Position numbers and translations under genes: made by a program. A DNA stretch of 64,000 nt from assembly GCA_024734495.1 (NCBI GenBank), contig JALMQS010000128.1:22111809-22175808 (forward strand). Direction: 5' to 3'. The notes under the pieces are model-generated. The model worked only from the letters and a program-made list of their open reading frames with translations. It was not told the origin of the DNA and ran no database searches. Positions 1-10,845 of the stretch are shown one piece after another; position 1 is the stretch's first letter; every line of letters begins with the position of its first letter. Source of the DNA: Forficula auricularia. Lineage: Eukaryota; Arthropoda; Insecta; Dermaptera; Forficulidae.

Positions 1-83
1 TTTATTTGAACCTTTTTTCATATAATGCACTGTTTTTGAGTTATAAGACTGTCTCAAGATAAAAAAAACTCACCTGGTATTTA

Positions 84-84
<1 letters not shown>

Positions 85-142
<58 letters not shown>
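85..142. repeat. TA microsatellite
   Basis: About 29 TA steps. Similar runs lie at 6590-6667, 8461-8483 and 15029-15100. Confidence 0.95.
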
Positions 143-146
<4 letters not shown>

Positions 147-301
147 CAGGCTAATCTTTTATGTGACATTGCCCTGTATTACATACATTTCATTTATCAT
201 TTAAATTGAAATCAAATATATAAGAACACAGGTAGAGGATAAATAAGAAAATCCAAAGTTTTATTTATTTTTTTTTTAATTACATTTTATTATATTTTCA
301 G

Positions 302-345
302 GCGTAAACCAGCGTTACAACAAGAAGTGGCTTTATGGTGATTAA
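302..345 (+). CDS. Possible terminal exon of a plus-strand gene
   Basis: A good acceptor (T-rich tract ending TTTTCAG) precedes a short open stretch. Two frames are plausible: VNQRYNKKWLYGD with a TAA at 343-345, or RKPALQQEVALW with a TGA at 339-341. The sequence to about 575 is less AT-rich than its surroundings. It ends near TATAATG/TAAGTAAA, so it may be UTR instead. No family is recognised. Confidence 0.25.
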
Positions 346-1490
346 AATTAGTTGTTATCCATTATACATGATGGAAGCAAATGTGTTTGCGTGTGACTGT
401 GTTTATAAACGCTAAAAGTATTAGTGAAGTGTATTGTGAAAGTGTGAATGAAAATATTTCTAAAGTGTAAAAATAAGAGTGAAAAACAATTGTGCGTGCT
501 TCAATGTTCATTTTTTTAGTGATATAGTAAAATTTTTAAGTGTTAAGACGAAAAGAGTAATTTATCAGATATAATGTAAGTAAATACACTCTTTACTTAT
601 TTTACAAACAAAAAATTATCGCAACTTAATTTATATGTATAAATTAAATATATAAAAAACAGAACCAAATCACAATATAACATATATTTATTATTTTTTT
701 ATTTTATTTTATTTTTTTTTTAATATCTAATTCAAAACTACTTGTTAAATACAAACGCTCAAAAAGCAATATTTCATTGTTATTAAATAATTATTTATTT
801 AACATATTAATAAACAATTAGAATTTTTAGCACTTTCTCTAATCAAAAAGCTACCTTTGTGAAAATAGAGATGTGTGAAATTTATTTAATTTTTTTTTTT
901 AAATAATAAAAAATAAATTTCTAGATTGTCATTAGCTTATTTTGTATATTGTAGTGCAAAATATATAGAATCCCATATTATTATTATTATTAATATTTTA
1001 AAATATAAATATTATCGGCGAAGATATATATTTATATACATAGAAAGTGTTTTTATTTAATAAAGCTTGTTGGATCTAATCTATTTAATACGTTTTGTTA
1101 CTACGTAAAGACAGTATAAGAAAATATCAGATCAAGTCTATTTGAAATCTTTTTCGCTAAATAATTCTTAACCATTAAACATAGATCGACTAATAAATTG
1201 ACCATAAACAATTGAGCTTCGAAAGGAATAATTTTTTCAAAAGCATTTTTTATTTTTTCGTTCTTGTATATATACTTATAATAATTGTTTGAACTCTAGG
1301 TCTTTCTAAGTCAAATCTTTATAGAGAAAAGTATAACAGGCGCCATATTGTTTCAAATATTTATTTATCTTTTAGCTTTAAATTATTTAAAAACTACAGA
1401 TATGATTGAGCGTTATTATATTTTTTATGAAGCTAATTTAATTCACAACCAATTTCAATTCCCATTTTGTTTCTCTTTAAGTACAATATA
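346..1490. other. AT-rich stretch with no recognised gene
   Basis: Apart from the possible exon or UTR before 575, this holds only short AT-rich tracts and no clear repeat ends. Confidence 0.5.
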
Positions 1491-2476
1491 AATAGGTTTG
1501 TTTGTTTGACTCCATTTTTACTCTCCCGACTGTTATACAGTCAAAATCGGTTTTTGAGACGTTAACTGTTCTTGAATTTGGAGCTGTTTTTTCCTAAATC
1601 AACGACTGTTAGATAAATGTTAACAACTATTAAATCAGTTTTCCCCTTTGCCATGAAACGACTTCAGTAATCTGAAGTGACTTATTTAAGAGTTGATGAA
1701 CTCACTCTTGACTAGAAAAAATCTAGTAATAAAAATTATATAATAATAAATAATGTGATTATATAAAAAAATTGAAAAATCTTATGACTAAAATGACAAA
1801 TATTCGATCATGCAATGGAGTCATCAAAGCATGGGCGGATCCATCTTTTTGCGGGTCACTGGACTCTGGAGGATCTTAGAGTCTCCAAACTCCTCAAAAA
1901 ACAAGGATTCCGTAAAAAAAAATTTTTAAAAAAAACATTGCCAATTTTAATTTATTTTACAGTTTTTACATAAAATCTACATACACATCATACATACACT
2001 TTTAAAGCTTAAATAATTTTCTAATATTTTTACCAGCATAATTTTTAATTAAACTAGAATATAATTTAATAAATAGGATAACGATTTAGGGATATTTGTA
2101 TATAGAGTTTAATTTCACGAATCATCGTTTCTTTTCATTCGGTTTTTTAAACAATTTTTCTTACTCGAGGTTTTGGATAGATCATTGGATATATTTTTTT
2201 TAATCTGTATCATTTGAGCTGGCAATGAAGGCAGTATTAGAATGAGCCAATTGCAGCATTGATTTTCATAAAAATTTTAAAATTTGTATCCGGATAACAA
2301 TATCATCATAAAATAATTTATAAATATATAGATTTTAAAAACTATTTTCTATACTTAATGGGGCCCTGGGCTCAAGACCTAATACCCCTTACATAGATCC
2401 GCCCCTGCATCAAAGAGTTGGCAACAGTTTCTAATTATCAAAAACTATCGAAATTAAGTACAAACAAACAAACCTA
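1491..2476. mobile_element. Outer repeat interrupted by the 1830-2407 MITE
   Basis: AGGTTTGTTTGTTTG at the left and CAAACAAACAAACCT at the right are inverted and bracket the hAT MITE. This suggests an older element that the MITE entered. The family is unknown. Confidence 0.45.
1830..2407. mobile_element. hAT MITE with perfect 8-bp duplication
   Basis: CATGGGCGGATCCATC at the left and a right end ending GATCCGCCCCTG form imperfect inverted repeats. The octamer CATCAAAG flanks both sides (1822-1829 and 2408-2415). Its interior, about 2100-2305, matches the 327-bp satellite monomer at 11.2-12.9 kb. There is no coding content. Confidence 0.9.
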
Positions 2477-2479
2477 ATA

Positions 2480-3930
2480 TGATTTCAATATAATAGAGTA
2501 AATTCACAAGTAGTTGGTACTTTGTCAGTAATATGTAGAATCCAGCGCTAACTATGAAATAAGGTTCTCTTACCAAAAGAACGTTACTAAATTTAAGTCA
2601 GTGAATTTTGTTTAGTGTATTATATAATAGGTTTGATTCCTACCTAACGTGCCCACTAAGAGAGCAAAAATACTTCTTCTCAAAGGCGCCAACTACTGGT
2701 AAGTTCAATCTAATATTATAGTAGGTATAAATAACTTTAATTTATATTTATTTATTTTCATATATTTGTTACCAGATGTAATTACTAAGTATTTGCATTA
2801 TTTGTTATATCCGTTAACATCTCTCCACATTATCTCTTATTGATATGACTCGAATAACTTATTCATTAACTTATATTATTATTATCTGATCACTCACTCC
2901 TATTTGCCACTTATTACATATCTATTGATAGCAGAGTCTATACTTGAAAATTTCTCCGTAACTGTGATGTACTTACTGAAGATCTTGTTACAGTTACAGA
3001 GAAATATGTTCAAGTAAGAACGCATTATTTCACTAATAACTTTCTATATGTTATTTCAATAATTATCTCTCATTTTTCTCTTATTATTTAAATCCGTAAT
3101 AATCAAAAAAATACAAAATTTGAATAAAATACAAGTATAAAATAAAAATGATACGTCTTTTAGTTATTGCTTTCAATTTGCTCTTAACGCATCCTATTCA
3201 ATTGCTTTATTAATATGGCGGAATTTGTTATCTTTTCTCTTTAAACAAATATAATTTTCTCTAAACGATATTTTCTATTGAATAATTGTGATAAAATATT
3301 GATCTCGATTATATTTTCCATTTTAAAGCACCATTTATGAAATTTGATTACACATATTTTTTTTTTTTACTTTTTTTTAATTGTAAAAATTCTAATTGTT
3401 TATTAATAATTGAATATTTCGGTGCACTTATCTTATGTGATTTAATATATTGATATTTGATAAAGCGAGAAAAAATAAATAAATAAAAAAGCCTGAAATA
3501 ATCAAAGTCTATCATACCTACATATACATATATGTAATACTATATATTGCTAGCACCTTTTTTTTTTACTAGATTGGATGAAAAAAGACATAAATATAGC
3601 GAAACTTGTGAGATAGCTCTTTTTTCAATAAATAATTAAATAATACAATTACATTCATGTATTTTATTTAAGGACGTCAGGCGATTATAAGTTTCAGATT
3701 AGCCTATGAAAACTTGTTAAAATAAAAAAAATATATATCTAAATTTAGTATCTTTTAACCATTTTTTTTTTATCATTTTCAAATATAAAAATAATTGAAA
3801 TTATATTAAATTCATGAGATTCTAGAATTTTTACTATTTCTTATTTACAAGATATTTAGTAAATACTAAAAATTGAATAAACATAAAGCATCTGGAGATC
3901 CTACTTAGTCAGAAAGTGTCTATATATATC
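2480..3930. other. AT-rich stretch, no gene seen
   Basis: Only the hairpin at 2941-3017 stands out. TA-rich and T-run sequence fills the rest. Confidence 0.5.
2941..3017 (+). ncRNA. Pre-microRNA-like hairpin
   Basis: ACTTGAAAATTTCTCCGTAA pairs with TTACAGAGAAATATGTTCAAG-like sequence in the 3' arm. It forms a stem of about 25 bases with small bulges and a loop of about 20. The size and bulged pairing are like a microRNA precursor. The mature sequence is not one I recognise, and a short MITE is the main alternative. Confidence 0.25.
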
Positions 3931-3943
3931 TATGTATCTAGGC

Positions 3944-4480
3944 CAGTGGTTCTTAACCTTTTTAAGTCGCGTCCCAATTTTGATAAATATGTTCATATTG
4001 CGACCCAAACTGCTAATCTCAACACAGAGTGAAGTGAGGCCAACATTACCTACAAATGACGTCACGTTCTCGCATAACTTCTTTGTTTATTGTCCGATTT
4101 CAATGATTCTTTTTTTATTGGAAAGGTATATATGGACATGGGAAGGGAGTGTTGCACGATGCCCGAATTATTGTAATAATAATAAATATGTAATTTTAAT
4201 ATGGAAAATAAAATATTTTGTTAAAAAAATAAATAAATATTTTGGTATATTAATTTAATATTAATTTGCGATTATTGGAATCCAAAACAAATAATTAATC
4301 TACGATAAATTTATCTCAATATATAATAATTCCTATAGTGGCCATGCTATTTCTCGGTGTTCCTACCTATAGATGACGTGACGTCATCTGTAGGTGATGT
4401 TGGCCTCACTAAATCGCCACAAGGGCGTGTCTATAGGCTTTTATGGTCTAAGGTCGCGACCCATAGATTAAGATCCACTG
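3944..4480. mobile_element. hAT MITE, 537 bp
   Basis: The left end CAGTGGTTCTTAACC and the right end GATTAAGATCCACTG are inverted. The flanks ATCTAGGC and ATCTAGGG differ at one base and resemble the TCTAGA-like target of Buster-type hAT elements. TCGCGAC-type motifs lie near both ends. The 108-residue open frame overlapping its left half is accidental. Confidence 0.88.
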
Positions 4481-4489
4481 ATCTAGGGG

Positions 4490-5985
4490 GCAGAGATGTC
4501 TTTAGACGCCTGTCAATATATTACAGTAATCAAATTTAGGGAATAGACATTTTCTAATTATAAAATGACCAAATTTTAGTATGATAATATTTACTATAAA
4601 TATATAATTTTGGAATTCATAAATTTTACAAAATATTTAAATAAATCGATATATCAAAACATTCAACGAATCTCGAAGCTGGACCAGACGTCCTTAATTT
4701 ACATTTAAACTGAACCCCTATTCCTATTATGTACTCGAGCTGAAATTACAAGTACGCACGCTCAGTTCGCCCGAGTGCAGTGGGAGTTCATTAAATAGAA
4801 TATGAGTCGAAAAATTATCAAAGAAAGTGCATTTGGATCATTATACTTTAGTTTTAACGAGAGACAGAGAGAAAAAGAATGATAACTACAAATAGAGCCG
4901 TCATGATTTTAAACCTGATGCTAGCAACATACTTAATAGTAATACATGGAATCAAAGCGATTAGAAAATTAATTATTTAATAACGAATGCATGTTAATTA
5001 AACCTAAACGAATATATTCCATCATTAGAAATCGTTTTGCAAATATTTTTGATTGATTAGAGGAAGACTTAATATCACTAGAGAAAGATGAGAATATACA
5101 TTTATTATATACATATATAATATAATAATATATTTATTTATAAATCTATTTGGGCGGCGTGTTTTTTTTTTTTATTTTTTTTAATTTTTTAATTTAATGG
5201 ACTTCAAATCATCATTATTATTATTAATATTCTTAATAATTATTATTATATTATATTATTAATATTCCATTCATTTATTGAATGAAAATCTTTTTTTATT
5301 ATGTATTTTATGTATATTTTATAGAAAAAAGCTGTGTTTAATTTTTAAGAACTGAAAACTAAAAGTGCAATCCATATATTATGTAACTTGCATAAAGTTA
5401 CACGATAGTGTAAAAATCTGTGTATAGACAATAAAGTCATTTTTGTTGTGTTTGGTGTTATTTATTTATTAATTATATTTATTATTAATATAAAGATAAG
5501 TTTATTAAGTTATTTTTGTTTTAGTATAAAATAGAAATGGTGTAGATGAAAGAATTACATAAGAGAGATTCATGAAGATGTGTATCATTAAGGTATAAAA
5601 TAACTTAAATAATTTAAATGAACATTTAGAAAAACGTTTAGATTAAAAAATGTAATTCTATTTGATTTTTGAATATGATTTTGTTTCCCCCAACACCTAA
5701 TCTTATGATTAAATTCGATTAAATATAATTTGTTTTATAGCAGTATTTACATATAAGAAGTGATGCAGAGAGGAAAATAAGGAAGAATTTCGCAATGGGA
5801 GAAAAAATTTTTAGGCCTGTTTCTAGAGCTTGAATACCCAGTTTTTTATTTATCCAGGTGCATATCCAGGTATATATATATATGAAAGATTGTTAATGGA
5901 TATTTTTATATAAATATGAATAAATAATTAATTTATTGTATTGAAAAAACAAATAATTTAATGACATTCAATCTAAAGAGCTTTC
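4490..5985. other. AT-rich stretch, no gene seen
   Basis: A less AT-rich patch at 4740-4800 (GTACGCACGCTCAGTTCGCC) could be regulatory but has no clear core promoter layout. The rest is microsatellite-like. Confidence 0.45.
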
Positions 5986-5991
5986 CTGGTG

Positions 5992-6200
5992 GGGTCATCC
6001 GTGGCCTAGTTGGTAAAGCCGCTCTTCGGCTAAAGGGGAGAAACACGGGTTCGAATCCCGTCGGGTGCTCAATTCATTTTTCCTTTTCAAAAAATAATAA
6101 AATAATTTTCTAAATATGTAGAGTTAACATAAGAAATTATTGATTACATTATTTAACTTTCGCGGCTCAAATTGCTTTAAATAATTTATTTATAATGCTA
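5992..6200 (+). repeat. tRNA-derived SINE
   Basis: A box A (TGGCCTAGTTGG at 6002-6013) and a box B (GGTTCGAATCC at 6048-6058) are correctly spaced for an RNA polymerase III promoter. A tRNA-like fold with a GCT loop is possible, but the acceptor stem pairs poorly. The 3' body, with TTAACATAAGAAATTATTGA, recurs in both orientations at 45.04-45.21 kb, so this is a dispersed repeat and not a tRNA gene. Confidence 0.72.
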
Positions 6201-6284
6201 TATAATAATTTTTTGATAATGCTTTTTTTTTCTTTTCAAATATCTTATCTCCGCAGCTGAAGATAACGGCTGGTATGCTGAGGA

Positions 6285-6588
6285 ATTTATATAAACATCT
6301 TCGCTCTTCAGGCCCAAAGTCCTGAGGGAGGAGCCTCTGGGTTCTTTATCTCCAGTCCTCGATGTCCCTCGGGATTTTTCGCCTGCGGGGAGACGGGGCA
6401 AGGAAGCATACGCACATATATAAGCTTTGCCAACTCGACATGGGTGATGGTTAGGGTGGGGGATCGGGGATGGTCAAAAATTATACTCTTTTAATTCAAG
6501 ACTTTTAGGTTAGTTTCGCGCATTCGAGTCTCTCACTCGCTCTAAGATTCTTAGAATTCCATGACTGGATTTTTATATAGAATTGTTA

Positions 6589-6673
<85 letters not shown>

Positions 6674-6975
6674 TAGAATAATCCCCGTATCTCCCTCGCT
6701 GGTCAAAGTCCTGAGGGCCCGAAGACTGGCGTCTTATCACCACTCCGCGGTGTCCCTCGGGATTTTTCGCCTGCGGGGAGACGGGGCAAGGAGGCATACC
6801 CACCTATATAAGCTTTTGCACTCCGTTGGGGATGGTTAGGGTGGTGGCTTGGGGATGGTGAAAGTATTATACATTTTAATTCAAGATTTTTCACGCATTC
6901 AACTACCTCGCTCTTTATCTATTATAAGATTCTTAAAATTACAAGACTGCCTTTTTATATAGAATTGTTATGATA
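6285..6975 (+). repeat. GC-rich direct duplication of about 300 bp around an AT microsatellite
   Basis: Copies at about 6300-6590 and 6705-6975 share CCCTCGGGATTTTTCGCCTG, GGGGAGACGGGGCAAGGA and TATATAGAATTGTTATGATA. They are separated by a TA run at 6590-6667. GC content is far above the local level. Open frames on the minus strand (RLPAGEKSRGT) occur in both copies but no family is recognised. Confidence 0.8.
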
Positions 6976-7129
6976 TATATAAATATATTAGTGTCCGTAA
7001 TTTTGGCAAAGTCCGAAATTTGTTCGTTTCAGCCAATAAAACAACTCTTAATAAATAAATAAAAAAATGTGAATTGACCTACCAAGCCCGTCAGATGATT
7101 TTAAAAAGTGGCGCAAGCGAGTTCAAAAT

Positions 7130-7825
7130 TTGCACTTAAGTTAAGTAAATATTTTGATTTATAATTTTATTTGTTTTCATGCTAAAAAATTTTCAAGATA
7201 GTTGTCTTAAAGCTTATGAAATAAGCCTTCAGGCAGATTGAAATTCAAGTCATCTGGAGAAAAACAGACCTGGCGACAATTTAAATATTACGAGTTGTTG
7301 AATCATAAAAAACAGTAAGTAAAGACTTTAATATTGGAATCTCAATTAATATTTCAGCTCTCACCTCAAAAGTTGACATAATACTATAAATAATTTTAAA
7401 ATGAAAATTTTATATTAAAAACTATAATCTTTAAATAAGATATCTTTTAGGATTTTAACCGATCGTAGTCTGCTATATTCATAAAAACTAAAATTCTTAT
7501 ATAATTTAGACCAAAGTAATTCGGTCAAAATACTAAAAGATCTCTTATTTAAAGATTATAATTTTTTATTATAAAATTTTTATTTTAAAATTATTTATAG
7601 ATAGTATTCTGTCAACTTTTGGAGTGAGAGCTGAAATATTAATTGAACTTCCAATATTTAAAGTCTTGAGCGTTTTTTATGATTCAACAAATATCAATAT
7701 TCAAATTGTCGCCATATTTCATATAAGCCTTCAGACATTTATCTTGAACAATTTTTAGCTTGAAAACAAAATAAAGGTACAAATAAAAATATTTTAAAAG
7801 GCAATCTCATATTTAACTTAAGTTT
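7130..7825. repeat. Foldback element of about 700 bp
   Basis: The left arm, with CTTATGAAATAAGCCTTCAG and TTGGAATCTCAATTAATATT, is mirrored in the right arm; the centre is near 7470. The arms are diverged but pair along most of their length. TTAAGTTAAG-like ends close both arms. Confidence 0.8.
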
Positions 7826-7869
7826 AAGTTTTGCAGTTTTTCGAAATTCGCAACTATTACAAGGGGATG

Positions 7870-9350
7870 CCACGTAAAATTCGCCCAGGGTTCTGTAAGC
7901 ATCCTCTTCATAGTAATTTTTCTAGTAAAATTTTTCACATGGTTGTTTTTCATTGCCTTCCTCTGTTAGTCCACATAAAAATAATTATCTATTAATATTA
8001 ATAAAATATAATTTAGTTAACCCAATAAATAAGTTCCTAATTTTTCCTATCTGCATCACTTAGAATAACTACCCTTAACATTCTAATATACGTATTTATG
8101 ATGAAACTTAATAATATATATATATATATTTTTTCATAAGCTCCAATCATGTTTTTATTTAAAAATTATTTGATTTTTTTTTTCCTTCATTTGATTATAA
8201 AACATTTTTCAAATTATAAAAAAGTTTTTTTATTTTTTAAAAATTCCTTCATTTTATAAATTTTTCACTTAATTTAAGTAAGTACAATATATTTTGAAAA
8301 ATTTAACATTTCGTTCAATTATAATTTTTATTTTATTTTTATTTATCTATACTTTATAGACTCTCATTTATTTTTAACTTCTAATAATGGTCAGTCTTAT
8401 TGAATTATTTTATTTGAAATAATTTATTTATTATATTATTTTAGTATTATATTATATTAATTATATATATATATATATATATAGTATTCATTTCTATTAG
8501 AAAGTGGACAACAGTGTACCTAGAACGGGCTGTAAAGAAGAAGAGAAAGAGCTTATTTTAGCACCAGGCTATAAATTTTTGTAAAAATAAATTTTAAAAG
8601 AATTTTTTTAACATTTATTTAATAAATTTCTATTTTTAAATAATAAATAAAAAATAAAATAAATATTCATACACATATACCTACTGGTGCTTAAGCGGCC
8701 TGCCGCTTCGATATATTTATTATATTATAAATCTATAAATATGTATTTATTTTTTTAATGATCACAATTAAGGAAAAATTTGTAAAATAAAGGAATTTCA
8801 ATTGTAAATATATTATTTAATTTTATATAAATATTATATTATTTCATATATAGGTATATTTTTTAATTTTATCCTTATACGTATATATATATATTTGCTG
8901 TATATATATAATGTTTAGTGTTATTGGATATAATAATTTCGTAAAGGGAGGGAAGCTGATGATTGATTGTTTTGTACATTTTTTGAAAAGCGTTCCGTCA
9001 ATATAATTTTATACGAATTCTTTTTCAGAATTATTTATTTTTTTTATTAACGAGAAGATTATAATTTAGTAATGTCTTGCGTTTGGAATTTGATTATTAT
9101 ATTATTATTATTATTATTATTCATTTTTTTTTATTTTGATTTACTTTTTTTTATATATTATATTTAAATAAACTATATTATATAGAATATTTTTCTTCAG
9201 TATGAAGATCGTTTGAACAAACCTTTGATGAAAATTTCCAATGAAGCATGAGAAAAAATATTTATATATTAAAACAATTAATGACCCTTATTTAGAATTT
9301 TTGATAATTTTTTCAACATATACCTAGATTCTGAAATCCTATTTTATTAT
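7870..9350. other. AT-rich stretch, no gene seen
   Basis: A long, nearly unique AT-rich stretch with ATT microsatellites (about 9095-9120) and no readable exon. Confidence 0.45.
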
Positions 9351-9351
9351 A

Positions 9352-9919
9352 CAGGGTGGGGCATAAAGATCTACCACATTTTGAAGAGGTATAAAAAATT
9401 AAAAAAAATTACTAGGAATAGAGTGAATATATTTTTGAAAAGAACATATAATATTTATTTTTTTGTGTGTTTTAAACATTTTATCAGACAAAAAAAAGGG
9501 TGGGATCCAAAATGAGAATTCTAGCCCTTTCGACTAAACTATGAATACGAAATTTGGTTAGTTTTTGCATTTCCTTCTGGGGGTCCACAGAATATGTATA
9601 CAAAATTTGGTTGAGTTTGGCCAAAAGGGCTAGAATTTTCCTTTTGACCCCCCCCCCCATTTTGAGTGGTTAGTTTTTGCATTTCTAGATTTTTGGGGCC
9701 CACATAATATGTATACAAAATTTGATTGAGTTTGGTCGAAAGGGCTAGAATTTTCATTTTTGACCTTTTCACCCCCTTTTGTCTGATAATGTTTAAAACA
9801 AATTTAAAAAAACCTTTATTTCATGTTCTTTTCAAAAATATATTCAGTTTTTTTTTTTAGTTAAATTTTTTATTTTTTATACCTATTCCAAATGTGGTAG
9901 ATCATTATGCCCCAACCTG
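9352..9919. mobile_element. Tc1/mariner-type MITE with TA duplication
   Basis: The left end CAGGGTGGGGCATAAAGAT is mirrored by ATCATTATGCCCCAACCTG; inverted identity extends for more than 30 bases (GATCTACCACATTT). TA flanks both sides. The interior holds two copies of a module (TGTATACAAAATTTG with GGGCTAGAATTTT) that recurs at 22.5 and 38 kb. Confidence 0.87.
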
Positions 9920-10004
9920 TAGAAACATAATATCTACTTTTGACTTCAATAGCTAGATATATCGAGGTTTTACTCTAATAGAAACAAGGTACTATAATAA
10001 TCAC

Positions 10005-10290
10005 ATGAATTATTTGACGGATTATAGTGGTGTTTCACAAAGAGGAAAAAATCGAAAATATTAAAAAAAAATTTAAATTATATTTTGGAGATTTTTTTAA
10101 TTATCTCTATAGATATCTCGGGCTATGAACCCTTCATTTGTTAAACCTCCTGATGAAGGGTTCATAGCCCGAGATATGTATAGAGATAAATAAAAAATCT
10201 CCAAAATATAATAAAAAATTTTTTTTAATTTTTTCAATTTTATTTCCTCTTTGTGAAACACCACTATAATCTGTCAAATAATTTCTGTGT
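10005..10290. repeat. Palindrome ending in a GTTTCAC motif
   Basis: The left arm has TTATAGTGGTGTTTCACAAA and the right arm its complement; the centre is near 10140. A hammerhead-like core is at the centre. GTTTCACTATAAACCAACAC follows, as it does at 53.94 kb. Confidence 0.85.
10150..10175 (+). ncRNA. Hammerhead-like core with altered second box
   Basis: CTGATGA at 10150-10156, a GGG/CCC stem, then GAGAT where GAAAY is expected. The site is the centre of the 10-kb palindrome. The change should abolish cleavage. Confidence 0.35.
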
Positions 10291-10325
10291 TTAATATGTT
10301 TCACTATAAACCAACACCGCTTTCC

Positions 10326-10493
10326 CCGAGGGGTGATCCGCGATTGGAAGTAGGTGTACCCCTCTTTGGAAGTATTTTGGAAGTACTTGGAAATATTTGG
10401 AAATACTTGGAAATATTTGAAAGGACGTGAAAATATTTGGAAGTACAAGTGGAAGTAGGTGTACAGCATATTAGGTCGCGGTTCATCCCTCGG
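10326..10493. mobile_element. Short terminal-inverted-repeat element with GGAAGTA array, copy 1
   Basis: CCGAGGGGTGATCCGCG at the left and CGCGGTTCATCCCTCGG at the right are inverted. The interior is an 18-base-like array of GGAAATATTTGGAAGTACTT between two GGAAGTAGGTGTAC blocks. The flanks CTTTCC and CTTTGC suggest a 6-base duplication. It creates false minus-strand frames rich in KYFQIFP. Confidence 0.8.
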
Positions 10494-10645
10494 CTTTGCC
10501 TAAACGTTACTATAATAATACTTTTTTTCTCTAACATACCTTTACTATGATTTCTTTTTTTAAATAAATGTTATAATTTGTACTAAATACTCTAATAAAA
10601 AATATATTTTTGCTTACCTTGTACTAGAGTTTGTCGGTTGGTTTA

Positions 10646-10845
10646 TCACCTTGTTGAGTGGAGTAGTACAGTGTCCACTCTGTCGGACTGAAGTGTGGTT
10701 ACACATGAATGTATTTGTTGAGTCCGAGGACTATGAAGACGTATCCGTTCACTACAAATAGGTCCTCGACGACGTGCAGATAATTGTCGTTTTACCCAAA
10801 TAATAGGAGCTCGGCGACCAACTCGACGCCATGAAAGACATATAC
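10646..10845 (-). CDS. Probable last transporter exon (basic C-terminal tail)
   Basis: The acceptor CTCCTTTTTATTTAAAG fits the phase left by exon H. The joined reading [20 protein letters not shown] finishes the last helix and continues in an arginine-rich tail to a TGA at 10646-10648. The frame is open for 65 codons in a stretch much richer in GC than its surroundings. Two GT donors lie at the end: GTGATA overlapping the stop, and GTAAGC a little further on. So the exon may instead splice onward or belong to another transcript. Confidence 0.55.

Noticed and set aside
3932..4258. A 108-residue open frame
   Set aside because: It overlaps the left half of a hAT MITE and has no protein-like pattern.
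4740..4960. A promoter with an initiator-like TCAGTT and a short ATG frame
   Set aside because: No correctly spaced downstream or TATA element, and the frame is only 26 codons.
5992..6069. A genuine tRNA gene
   Set aside because: The acceptor stem pairs poorly, the anticodon arm is ambiguous, and the 3' body is repeated at 45 kb, so it is a SINE head.
6573..6803. Open frame ending in an IYIYIY run (and a similar one at 14872-15105)
   Set aside because: The run is the TA microsatellite; there is no real gene.
10134..10537. Open frames rich in KYFQIFP on the minus strand (also near 17444-17641 and 19660-19952)
   Set aside because: They translate the GGAAGTA minisatellite inside the three short inverted-repeat elements, in two frames at once.
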